From Siphonodentalium dalli (Eukaryota; Mollusca; Scaphopoda; Gadilida; Siphonodentaliidae), in NCBI GenBank assembly GCA_032622095.1, contig CP136061.1:125996754-126060753 (forward strand): a stretch of 64,000 bases of DNA, read 5' to 3'. The position numbers were made by a program, and so were the translations under genes. The stretch's first letter is position 1. Each line of letters begins with the position of its first letter. The notes under the pieces are model-generated. The model was not told the DNA's origin. It ran no database searches and was given only the letters and a program-made list of their open reading frames with translations. Positions 36,991 through 48,932 of this stretch are shown in pieces.

Positions 36991-37927
36991 ACAGGTGTTC
37001 CAAAATGTATAATCGATAGCTACAACAATTCTATGGTAGATAATTCACGGCCGACCTGATGCATGCATCTTAGTTTTCTTGTTACAGCTGTTGATACTAT
37101 ATCCGTGCGCAGACAACCACTCTGTATTCCTCCTATATACGTCGGTATGAGGTCAGTATAGGATATAATCCAGATCTCCGTCCATCCGACAGAAAGGCCA
37201 CTGCCGACAGAAAGGCATGCTTATAGGCAATTCACATCGCGAGAAATAGTCGGGCACCTTTTTGGTCAGGAACTATTCAGGAAAATTGATTGCGTTCACA
37301 TGAATTTTGGAATATACATGCATGCATTTGGAATTCTTTCGAAAGGCTAGTAATTAGCATGTCGCCTCGGTGAGATTATAGGGCGCTATCACAGGAGAAT
37401 GTTTCTTGCGTTCAACAAAACAAAGTAGCAATCTATATACATGTATCTGGGAGCGCGACCTCATTATAAATGCTGATTTCAAAGAAAGATTTAGTGAAAA
37501 GCAGTAGATAGATAGTTTTCGAAAGAGCAAGGCATCATTACAGGTCAAGAGGTGGGGGCACTTATAAGTTACTAGCAGGGTTACCCGGCGCTGCACAGTT
37601 TAAAGTGATGTGAAACCATCCGTGGATATTTGGTGGGAATAGAGAATACTCTTGCCCTCAAAGTGTTACACGTATTCTCATAAATTGTATATCCAAAAGG
37701 CATATCAAAACATGATTCTTACACATGGAATATAAGTAGAGGCTCACCTTTTCAGGTCGGGGCGATTATCATTTTGTTTATCGCGTTTAATCCGTCCCAC
37801 CAATAAAGAAGCATTTATTTATTTACGACTGCGTATATACTTCAGACGTTATAGCATGAAACATGAACATAATAAACACATTAGTTCGAAAAAATAAAAG
37901 ACGACAATTGTGTTTTACATTAAGATG

Positions 37928-37966
37928 TATCAATCAATCAATCAATCTATCAATCAATCAATCTAG
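37928..37966. repeat. (CAAT)n microsatellite
   Basis: About eight units of caat with one interruption. Confidence 0.9.
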
Positions 37967-38559
37967 TTTATCATATCTTCACGAAGATACAGATGTTTTA
38001 AAGATATGTCCAGGTGCTCTTCTGGAGCTATATACTGGCTAATCACTGGCTAAGGAATGATGTTATGCACATATAGCAGCTGCATGTGCCCGACACAGCG
38101 ATATTTTGAGTAGTTTATGTTTGGCGATGAGTCTGTTCTAAAAAATGAAAGAAATCCTCTGTATCGGGCAGATATACCCTTGTCAGATGTCACTATTGGA
38201 GGATCCTGAAAATTCATGTGCTACGGACTGCGTTTTCCTTTATCTCAGAAGTAACCATATTGGACTGTACACTGTGACCACTATTTTTGAACAGGCCTGC
38301 TCTACATTTCGATATCTCTTGGCAATTGTAACTTTTTTTATGGAAACTATATTGCATGGGACAGACTCAATCGTATTATAATATATACATGAGCCATTAT
38401 AATATGCAATCCTCTGACGATTCAAGGTCCCTCAGTTTGAATGAATATATGTATCTCTTAAATAGACTGATATAAATATACTTTTAATGCTTTCTTCTAT
38501 GTATTTGTGCTTCTAGATCATTATAGGAATGCCCTGATTTCCATCCCCATATAAATATG

Positions 38560-40345
38560 ATAGTTGAGAAGATATATATAACTTTTTTGGATATCGGCGA
38601 ATTGAACAATCTGATGCTAGTGAATCTCCTCTCCCCATCCATGACCCAAACGGCCCCAAATGTGATTTAATTAATCATATCATTAGAGAAGTACGTGCAT
38701 GAATTTGGTGGAATCAGTGCTAAATATATTTGTATCAACTTTGGTGCAACTCACCTCATGCATGACTTGAACCGCGCCACTTTTGTTATATTTAAACCAC
38801 GTCTATTAGACTCATGCATGGATTATATAATGGAGATGATTATATATAAGTTTGATGGAAATCGGCAACTAAACAAATTCTTATCATATATATCACCCCC
38901 CCCCCATCTCTCACTCAAACTGCACCAATTTATCGTCTTTAAATCACACGTTTATATTCCTCGTTTCACGGAGAAGAATAATATATCAATTTGGTCGAAA
39001 TCTGCGCTAAAAATAGCCCCTCCCATGTCACCAACAACGTCACTTTAGAAACTTTTAACCCGCACCATTATCTTACTCGTAAAAAGTTACCCCTGTTAGA
39101 CCGCCTTGGTGCCATCTCGATTGTACCCTTAAAGTTATATATATAACACAGTCAGATATTTGCAAATATTTGATTCATTGTATCATTTGAGAAGAACGTG
39201 TATGAGTTTGATGGTAATTGGCACTAAACATATTTTTATAAGTTTTTGGTGACCCTCCCGTCCCTATTTCGGACTCAAGCGGCGCCACTTTTGACATCAT
39301 TAAACCACACACTTAGACACATTATAGAGATGAATATATATAAAATTTATGAAAATTGGCGAGTATACAAATTCGTATCAAATTTAGGGCCACCATTGCA
39401 TATCTCTCACCCAGAAGGCACCACAAGATTAGATTATTCGTATCACGGAGAAGAATATGTATTAATCAGGTGGAAATCGGCGCTAAGCATATTGTTTATC
39501 AATGTGTGTGTCCCTCTCACCCTCTAGACACCCCTGACTCGAATGGCCCCACTTTTGACATCTTTAAACCACACAATTAGACTCCTGCTATCATGGAGAT
39601 TATTATTTGTAAGTTTGGAGCGACCTAACAATTTTTTATCAAATTTAGTGCCCACCCCACCCACACACATCTCTCACCAAAGCAGCACCAATATGACGTC
39701 TTTAAAATCACACGATTAGATTCCTCATATCATGGATAAGAATGTGTATAAATTTGGTGGAAATTGACGCTAAAAATATTCGAATGGCGACACTTTTGAC
39801 AGCTTTAAGCCAGCCATTGGACACCTCATACCATTGGGATGAATTTGTATAAGTTTTGTGGCAATCGGCGACTAAACCAATTCTTATCAATTTAGTACCC
39901 ACCACCGCCCCCCGCCCCCAACGACACCAATTACACAATAAGATTCATTGTATCATGGAGAAGATCTCAGAAGAATGTGCATCAATTTGGTGGAATTCGG
40001 CGCTAAACTTATTTTGATCAAACATGGTGCCCCTCTCCCATTCCGGGCATCCCTGACACGAACGGCGCGACTTTTGACATATTTAAACCACACCATTAGA
40101 TTCCTCATATTATGGGAATGATTATAAATAAGTTTGGTGGCAATCGGCGACAATGTTTTTTTTTCTGCTCCTCCCCCTTTTCTGCCCCTGACAACAACGG
40201 CGTCACTTTAGAAAATTCTAACCCTCGCCATTATCTTTCTCGTAAAAAGTTACCCCTATTAGATCCCTTTGTGCCATCTAGGTGGTCCCCTGTGAATTTC
40301 TATAGAACACAGACAGACAGACAGACAGACAGACATTCGCAAATA
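38560..40345 (+). repeat. Degenerate tandem array ending in (CAGA)n
   Basis: Units carry 'tttggtggaaatcggcgcta', 'cttttgacatctttaaacca', 'cacnattagactcct' and 'atcatggagatgattat' in constant order. A CAGA microsatellite at about 40307-40333 closes the array. Reading frames in it are chance products of the repeat. Confidence 0.7.
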
Positions 40346-42510
40346 TAGATATAGATAATACATGTCAGCTGCTCCAAAATGTGTTCGGTAGCAATTCATG
40401 CTGATAAAAAGTAGCTATGCACGTTTATCTATATAATACGTTTTAAGGATTTTAGCTATACCTGCCATATATAGTACGTTTTAAGGAGTTGATTTCGTGA
40501 AGTGAAGTGAAGCTAAGACTGTACGTCGAATAAACGTTTTAATTCACGAGACAATGGTTCTTGCTGAAAGCCATTTGATACATTCCTGTGTGTTATTATA
40601 TTATATCGGGAGAGGGGCTTTATAAGTTGAAAAAACTGATGCCCCAATCCCTTTTGTATATTATTCAAATAAAATATCTTTAAAGTCAAGCAATTTGATA
40701 ATAGGTCTTACATGTATCTTACATGGTGTGGTGCGTTGTGGAACGTAGCTGCAGCGATTTCGATTATCATAAATGTGTAAGCATTCCGATGGGTGGTGGT
40801 CGTGAAAAGTTCCAAGATACAATGCCTGGGTATAGGTTGGTGGGTTGATGGGTCTGAGCGCCGATCGCACATTTGTCCATGTTGTTTTTTGTAAGTTTGG
40901 AGAATAAACTTGATTGATCCGTGCCATGTAAAAAATCCACGTAGAAAGATAAATTATGACTACTAAAATTAGTTTAAATGTTCAGGCTTATAAACTGGAC
41001 CAAAATAGCGCATTAATCAAGGGATATAGAGAAGTGGGCTCCTAGTTTCAATATTCAAATATTTATGCAATATTTGTTCTTTTATAACACGATATCATGG
41101 GGTGTGTCCTGCTTATTACTAGGAAAAAATGCACTGAATGAAAAAAAGCTATTCTGTTAGTTCTTACAGGTTTCATTTGTTGTTTTTGACCTTCAGTCCC
41201 ATAGCTCGTTGATTTCTTCAGGTGCTTTAAATGGTATGAATATTTAAAGATATACAGATTTCCTGTATCATTGTATATATGATGTTCATGATTGGGTAGA
41301 TGGGACCTTTCTGGGACCTACCAATATAATGAATAGTCGAGTGATTGAACATATATAACATGCTAATTAATACAAAACAAGTATTCATCTTTGTGATAAC
41401 ATTTTATTTCTGGATTATCGTTTCTGCCACATGGGATTGTAATGTGCTCCACTGCCACATCCCCTCTAAACCTGCCTGCCCTTATACGCCGTCCTTGTAT
41501 ACGCGCCTGCTTTACATCGTGGTATCATACATGGGTCTCGTATATACTAGTAGGTACAGCGCATAATGACAGTGCAGTTGGGGCGGAGCGACGAGCGCGT
41601 TACAAGCCCCTGTGCTTCAGCCATTTGGAAAGAATACATGTAGTTTATCAGTGTACTCTTCAATTACTTGTTATTGAACAGACTGTGCCACTATTTGGTC
41701 ATCTTGTCGGGGCTTGTCACTAAGTGAGAGAATATATATATACGCTGCTATCAACACTTCTTCGATGCATATATATACATATGCACTGTTGCGGGTGACC
41801 TATAGCTGTGGATGCTAACCATGCATATTTGACAAGTTTAATAAATGAGGTTACAGGTTACAATACACCAAATGATTTACATAGTCCTCAGTGTTAACAA
41901 ATCCCTCTAGCCTGTATTCGCAGGAAAGGGTTGACCCTGCACGAGTATTTAAAATTAAAGAACGTCCTTTTAGACACACGGAAATGTGCCCAAAATTACT
42001 TGTAAACGTGCTGGATCACACTGTAGCTTGACAAACGTCACACTACCCTTAAAATTGAGAGCAAAAATGACATCGAAAAAAACACAAACACCTCCCATAA
42101 ATTATTCGCCATTTTCACAGCCATAACCGTTTACCATGTGCCTATATTTGATGTTTCTCGGCGGGAAACACTTTTGTGCATTTTTTCGTGCACTTTTCAT
42201 CCATGTATCATTGACCATTCAGCTGCCAGAATTTTTATGCTGATCCTAGGGGGTGCCAGGGGAAATCACTCTACTAATTTGTATTTGGTGTATTGTAACC
42301 TACAATATTGGCATCTAGATGGTTATTTAAAATATTTCACACTGTTTGTCTCCCTTATTCTGCTATTTTCACCGTTTTTACATCAAACTTTGGGGTGAAT
42401 CCACAATTGCCCTTGGAAAAATCTTGTGTTGGAGTTGTGGGTGTCGGAGATCGGACAGGAAAAACACGTCCGTTCCCGGGGCGGTGTGTCCGCTGTGCTT
42501 TTTAGCTCAC
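40346..42510. other. Non-coding stretch, no gene seen
   Basis: Only short unrelated frames. Confidence 0.35.
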
Positions 42511-43320
42511 CTGAGACGAAGTCTCCGGTGGAGCTATAGTCATCACTCCTCGTCCGTCGTCCGTCCGTCCATCCGTCCGACAACAATTCTTTGAACATCT
42601 TCTCCTCTTTACCGGAAGACCGAATTGGTTCATATTTGGTGTGGATGTTCCCTAGGTGACTCTCATTCAGATTTGTTCAAACGAGGTCATTGGGTCAAAT
42701 AGTTGCGAAGCCAGGGCCATAACTCTATCCCTCCATAGTAATTCTTACAACGACTTCTTGTTCAGAACCATTGGGCCGATTTAGCTAATATTTGGTATGG
42801 AGGGTCCTTTGGTGACTGGTGTTCAGATTTGTTCAAATGAGGTCACCCGGTCAATTAGTTGAGAAACCAGGGCCATAACTCATAGTAATTCTTACAATGA
42901 CTTCTAAAAAAATATTTGGCCGATTTAGCTTATATTTGGTACAGAGATACCTTGGGTGACTGGGTTCAGATTTGTTCAAATGGGGTCACTGGGTCAAATA
43001 GGAGCAGAGCCAGGGACATAACTTTAAAAACAAAAAATTTAATTTTTGCATTTTGACCTTTAATTTTTGTTTAGGACACATCACAGCCTCATATTTCTTA
43101 CCTAGATTTTTCTTAGCATGTTCATCTGTATGGATTTTGGTATTGTTTATTTAACCCCTTCCACTCTTGTTTTGATATAGAATTCATCCAAGACAGGATT
43201 ACTCAAACATTTTTCATCTGATCAACACCAAATTTGGTATATGAATTTTTATACAGATCAAGTTAAAATATGGGTTTGATCCGATATATTTTAACAGAGT
43301 TATGGCCCTTTATAATTCAC
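42511..43320 (+). repeat. 'agctcacctgagacgaagtc' repeat with GTCCGTCC head
   Basis: Begins 'agctcacctgagacgaagtc', then (gtcc)n at 42550-42580, then 'ttctttgaacatcttctcct'. It continues with about 160-bp units carrying 'tcagatttgttcaaat', 'ggtcaaatag' and 'cagggccataact'. I know this as a common mollusc repeat type. Related blocks lie at 45100-46115. Confidence 0.75.
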
Positions 43321-43542
43321 ACCTCTTTGCTATGCACTATTAATTTTTAAGAGAACACTGAAGCCTGTATTATTGAAAAAGCCAATTTATCATAGTGTGG
43401 TCACCCGATACTCTTGCTGAAGACTGCTTGCTTCAGACCAGTTTACCATCTGTCATTACAAGACATGACATTAGCTAAACAACTATTCTACCATAGTCTA
43501 CAAGGAATAGTCCATTGTTCATTTCTCCAAGCCTGGACATAG

Positions 43543-45010
43543 TGTGTCTGATATTTGCAGAATGAAGTCCCCAGATGGTGAATTTAGTGTTGCTACCCCA
43601 TACAACAGGCTAGCATCACCAAATACACCCTCAATTACCTTATTCTGCTTAGGCCTCATCTTCTGGGACAATTTTGTTTTAAACATGTTTTAAAATTTGA
43701 AAATAAGTGACACCATTATATATAACATCTGCAGAGTTATGAAACTGTATTCTTTAATGAAATTATGGAAACATTCCACCCTCCCCCACCCACCCCCTCC
43801 CCCACCCACCCCCTCCCACATGGCCCAGGCCCAACCCTGCCATCAACCAACATCCCTTCCAAGCCATATCACCTCTCAATTTAATACCTCTTCTCACCAC
43901 AGAGGCATATATATATGTAAAGGTACAGGTCATTAATTATATAAACTGGCCAGATGACATGTATTATTCTAATCTAAACATATCTGTAGCAATTTAACAA
44001 CAAACTGGTGCTTCCATTGTTAGGTGATGACTGACATTCAATGATACTGTGAATGGCTTTGATTTCTTCAAGTCCGGAAATAGTGTGTCTGACATTTACA
44101 TAGTGAGGTCCCCATATAGTGAATTTAGTGTTGCTACCCCATACAGCATGCTAGCATCACCAAATACACCGCCAGGGACCTAATTCTGCTAAGTCCCCAT
44201 CTTCTTGGAAGTATCCTAAGTATCAAATTGACAGTTTGATTTAGTCACTTTTTCCACCTGTTCAGTTTCAATGTCCCCCTAATTTGCAGAAGATAAAATG
44301 CATAATTGAGGTGCTCAATGGGTGTGTATCGCCAACTTCAACTGTAGGACTTCAATCTGTTCCTTGGTTTTATTGGCCATTGAGGCCTAATCAGATTGAG
44401 GATGAATTTGGTGATGCTAGCCTGCCTTACAGAATATTGTCATTAAATCCACATTTTTGGGACCTAATTCTGCAAATGTCAGACATACTAAATTCAGGTT
44501 TGGCCATTTCATATTATTGTTTTAATCACTACTTATCCAGATGAAATCATACGACTAATATTCAAAGAAAAATGGGGGGGGGTATATATTGGATTAAATT
44601 TGTCTTCTATCTGGCATTTGCAGAATGAGGTCCCCAGAGGGTGAATTTAGTTATGCTACCCTGCACAGCAGTCTAGCATCACCAAATACACTAGCCAGGG
44701 TCCTCATTCTGCTTAGGCCTCATCTTCTGGGAAGTATATAGGCACTTAAATTGACATTTTTACTTACTTTAGCCCTTCTGTTTAGTTTCTATATCCCCTA
44801 ATTTGTGAATATAAAATGCATAATTGAGGTGCCCAATGGGTGCACATCACCAACGTTAACTGGAGAACTTCAATCTAATGCTATGTCTCCCATAGCAGTT
44901 GAGGCCTACACAGAATGAGGTCCCCAGAGGGTGAATTTGGTGATGCTAGCCCGCATTGCAGGATTGTGTCATTAAATTCACCCTTTGGGGACCTCATTCT
45001 GCAAATGTCA
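43543..45010 (+). repeat. Tandem array of hairpin-bearing units, about 535-bp period
   Basis: Units near 43543, 44083 and 44608, with partial ones near 44390 and 44915, contain a near-palindrome. 'cagaatgaggtccccagagg', then 'gtgaatttagtgatgct', is answered by 'agcatcaccaaatacaccct', then 'gacctcattctg'. A C-rich tract lies at about 43780-43830. Confidence 0.7.
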
Positions 45011-45099
45011 GACACTATGTTCAGACTCGTCTGTTCGAATATTATGTTCTTAACCACCAGTATCCAGTTGAACTCATTATACCCTGATTTTGCAAAGAA

Positions 45100-46115
45100 A
45101 ACTTGGGGGGTATATTGGATTGAATGTGTCAGTCTCTATGTCAGACTGTTCACCCATCCATCCATCTGTCATTATGTCTCTATCCGTCCATCAATTGTTT
45201 TCTTCTCCAGATACATATTAAAGACCAAATGGGTTTATATATTTAAGTGTGGATGTCCCCCAGGTGACTCACATTCAGATTTGTTCAAATGAGTTCATCA
45301 GGTCAAATAGGTGAGAAGTCAGGACCATAACTCTTTCCTTCCATAGTAATTCTTAAAACAATTTCTTCTCAAGAACCATCTGGACTATTTAGATTATGTT
45401 TGGTATGGAGGGTCCTTCGGTGACTGGGATTTAGATTTTTTCAGATTTGGGGTCATTTTAGGAAAATCAGTTCAGTTCAACTCTTAAAATCTAATGTCTG
45501 AAATTACCAAATGAATGGATCTCATAGATGGGGATTCACGTTTGTTCAAATAGGGGCGGAGATAAGAGATTTAATTATCAACCAGCCACCCTACCTGTGC
45601 TCCGGCAGAGCTATAGTCATCACTCCTCGTCCGTCCATCGTATGTCCGTCCATCCGTCCGACAACAATTATTTGAACATCTTCTCCTCTGGAACCATAAG
45701 ACCAAATGGGTTCATATTTGGTGTGGATGTTCCCTAAGTGATTCTCATTCCGATTTGTTCAAATGCGGTCACTCGGTCAAATGGTTGCGAAGCCAGGGCC
45801 ATAACTCTTTCCCACCATAGTAATTCATTTAAACATCTTCAGAACAATAAGACCGAATGGTTTCATATTTGGTGTGGATGTTCCCTAGGTGACTCACATT
45901 CAGATTTGTTCAAATGAGTTCACTTGAAATAGTTGCGAAACAAGGGCCATAACTCTTTCCCTCCATAGTATTCTTAAAGTGACTTCTTCTCAAATACCAT
46001 CAGGCTATATGGGTTCATATTTGGTATGAAGGATCCTTGGGTGACTGGGGTTCAGATTTGTTCAAATCAGGTCACTGGGTCAAATGTGGGCGGGGCCAGG
46101 GACATAACTCCAATG
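45100..46115 (+). repeat. GTCCGTCC-type repeat, further diverged units
   Basis: 'catcactcctcgtccgtcc' at about 45620 and 'gtttggtatggagggtcctt' at about 45398 mark copies of the 42511 family. Confidence 0.65.
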
Positions 46116-46441
46116 TTTTTGTTTTAGATTTAACTCTTTAGATATATACTTCTTTTAAAGTGATTATGAACAGTTCTGACTGTTGTGGTCTCCAGAGTCC
46201 CAGTCTTATCAGTCTTTGCAGTCTGGTGAGCGACCCCACAGTCATTGACTGTCTTGTTTATTTAACATTTTACATTTTACACAGAGCGTCATTTGTTTCA
46301 TGTTTCAAGCGCTGCAGCTATATGACACACAGCCGCATAAGGTAAGTAGTTTTTTGGAGAATTATTAACAACGAACTGATAAAGTTAACTTCGAGTAAAA
46401 TGTGATGACTATGAAAAAACCACAACTCAATATACCAATGG

Positions 46442-46596
46442 CATGATTTTATCGGGTGTTATGGTTTATTGTCTGCCCGAAATGAATGCATTATAATTAA
46501 CAGACCTCGGGTCTATCAGAGGCCCTGGAATACTTCTCGGGGTGATAATCATTCCTGTCAGACCATTGATAAACCATGATGCCCGGCAAAATCATG
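46442..46596. mobile_element. Palindromic MITE, about 155 bp
   Basis: 'catgattttatcgggtgtta' followed by 'tggtttat' is matched inverted by 'ataaaccatgatgcccggca', then 'aaatcatg'. There are no coding bases between the arms. Confidence 0.7.
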
Positions 46597-47303
46597 TTAT
46601 TACTATTATTACCTCTCCGTCCTCGTATGATCACGTGATCGGTGACTTAATCGGAAGCGCCGCAAGTTAGCGGAAACACAGATTCATTAATGCCCGCCAC
46701 TCGCTTCCGGTAAATTTCGCCAAAATAATCGAATCTTACCGTGCGGGTAAACTACAGTTAATCTACTAGAGAATGCACTATTAAGTGGTAATAATCGTCA
46801 TTATACCATGCAGGCCACCATTCGTCACTGAATGTTAAAATTTAAATATGTTTTTTAATCTAAAGAGAATCGCGATAATTATGCATATCGTATCATGATC
46901 ACCATCGTCTATATATATCGTATCGTATAGCGTATATACTGGGGGTGTGTCGTTTCAGACTTTTCAGACATGTTATCATCTCGATGAAATACATTTTACA
47001 GCTTAAAGGATGTTGAATATGACATCCGACGTAAGTCCGTAGGAAGCGGCGTAACTCCAACGAGCAGATATACTTATCATTAGCGGTCACTGCATAGAGC
47101 AGACAACAACGCACGAAACAATATCAATTTGCAGGGTGCTAACACGTCAAAATAAGTATGGTTTGTCTGACATATGGTCAGGCGCCGAATCTAGAAACTG
47201 GAACAGATTATCTATAGTGACTGTTTTCTGAGCAGAAGTATATGCACAACGACTATATGCCACGTTGCAGAAGGCAAACTTCAGATCCTCGAGTCCTCGT
47301 GTG
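46597..47303. other. Region downstream of DAGL, no gene seen
   Basis: Nothing supported here apart from the expected end of the DAGL 3' UTR. Confidence 0.4.
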
Positions 47304-47309
47304 TTTATT
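47304..47309 (-). terminator. Candidate poly(A) signal of the DAGL gene
   Basis: AATAAA on the minus strand, 130 bases after the DAGL stop codon, and the first such motif downstream that is well placed. Confidence 0.5.
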
Positions 47310-47438
47310 GGCTGAGGATGACCGATCTTCTATAATGGAAGTTGCTACTCCAAGGAAATAACACATACAAATAAGTGAATTAATTAGTACACTGATGACA
47401 TGTGACTGTACACGTGACAAGGAAACAAACCAATAAGA

Positions 47439-48932
47439 TCACACAGACGACTCTGTGTCGAAGTCAGACGACACTCCGGTCACGTGAACATCGAGACCAC
47501 TGTCTGGAGTTTGAAGATCGTCCTCTTCATTCACACTAGTTAACGTATGTGGAACACTTTTGACACTATGTAAATTCGGTGTGCTTGTATTGCTTTTATC
47601 CGAACAATATATTTCACAGTCGTCCTGTAAATGAGCTAAGTCTGTTTCCTCGTTAGAGCGCTTCATCACATATTGTGCAGCAAGTTCATTGAGCTGAGAT
47701 TCGGACGCGTTCCGCACCGGAAGTTTGAGTGGGGCCTCATCACTGTGTTGTTGTGTATGCACTTCTGCCACCAGCGGAGTCAAATCTGACATGGTTCTTA
47801 ACGGAGTTTTTGGTGGGGTCTCATTACAGTGTTGTGTATGCACTTCAGTCACAAGCGGAGTCATATCGGAAGCGTTTTGTACCGGATCTTTGGGCTGGGC
47901 GTCATTACTGTGTTGTGTTTGTACCGATGGAGTCATAACATTGTCATTCACTGTGTCTGCTTCCGGTGAGCTATGTACGGTCGCTTGAATTTCCTGATAT
48001 GGATTAAAAAGTCCATGCGGGTAACCAGTATCCGCCGCGGAATAAAACGTATTGGGATGATCGTACTCGAATTGTTCGTTTTCTGTTGGTTCGTGCCGAT
48101 AATAATGTTCAAACGAGTCCATTGTTGATAAATCAGAATCTGTATGCTGTTTAGTGTGCTCGCTACTCTCACGGCTCGAATTTTTTTCTGGCGAGCTAAA
48201 ACTTTGCTTGCGGTTAAACTCCACAAAACCCACCGGAACTTTACTAGCGTCTATGCACATATCGCTTATACCGCTGTCATTTTTGTCGCTAATGACCTCA
48301 ATAATTGAATCTGAATTTTTACCCTTTACATTGTCAACCTTGTGAGGTTCAATAGAACCTGAATAAGTGCCTTCAATTCCTCGCTGGTCAGATTGTGTTA
48401 CCTTGGCACTGCTATTCCGACCGAGAGAACTATCAGAGAGACCTTCCGGGCTGGCCAGCGGCGCACACAACTCGGGATCCTGCAGTTCAATGGGGAAGTT
48501 ATTCTCATCGGGAACCACAACGGGTACCGCATCACAAACATGTGCCTGCTTCATTGTCAGCATGTTATCAACAGCAGCTTGATCCCAACTCAAACTGTTA
48601 TCTGAAACCGGATGCGGGAGGGAAAGTACTTCCGGAAAATCAGTTTTAAGTTTATTGGGGGATTTCTCGAGGCTGAGTTTTAGGGTGGAAGCAGGTGACT
48701 CCCTCTCTGTTTGATCACATGCCAGAGTCTGCATGTTGATAGCTGTAACATTACCCTGATCAACAGTGATAACATCGGAGTCTAGGGTGTTTTCCAGCGT
48801 TATATCTGGGGTTTCTGCTGATGGTGATCCATCAGGGGTGGCTGACGGCGATTCGCTGTGCGTCAGGAGTTGCCGTCGTTCCTCTTCTGATAGAATTCGG
48901 TTGGGTTTTATTGGACCATCGTCAATCAGCAC
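47439..48932 (-). CDS. DAGLA: DAGL last exon: 497-residue cytoplasmic tail and stop
   Basis: Acceptor ..ttacag, phase 0, from VLIDDGPIKPNRILSEEERR to the C-terminus TESSV. It is Ser/Thr/Asp/Glu-rich and predicted disordered, with no membrane segment. Three imperfect 24-28-residue repeats (TPLVTEVHTQ type) lie at 47696-47933. The PPxxF Homer-binding motif known in vertebrate DAGL-alpha is absent. The last three residues, S-S-V, fit a class I PDZ ligand. In vertebrates the tail is the regulatory region; a similar role here is inferred. Confidence 0.9.
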   Translation of the reverse strand: MLIDDGPIKPNRILSEEERRQLLTHSESPSATPDGSPSAETPDITLENTLDSDVITVDQGNVTAINMQTLACDQTERESPASTLKLSLEKSPNKLKTDFPEVLSLPHPVSDNSLSWDQAAVDNMLTMKQAHVCDAVPVVVPDENNFPIELQDPELCAPLASPEGLSDSSLGRNSSAKVTQSDQRGIEGTYSGSIEPHKVDNVKGKNSDSIIEVISDKNDSGISDMCIDASKVPVGFVEFNRKQSFSSPEKNSSRESSEHTKQHTDSDLSTMDSFEHYYRHEPTENEQFEYDHPNTFYSAADTGYPHGLFNPYQEIQATVHSSPEADTVNDNVMTPSVQTQHSNDAQPKDPVQNASDMTPLVTEVHTQHCNETPPKTPLRTMSDLTPLVAEVHTQQHSDEAPLKLPVRNASESQLNELAAQYVMKRSNEETDLAHLQDDCEIYCSDKSNTSTPNLHSVKSVPHTLTSVNEEDDLQTPDSGLDVHVTGVSSDFDTESSV

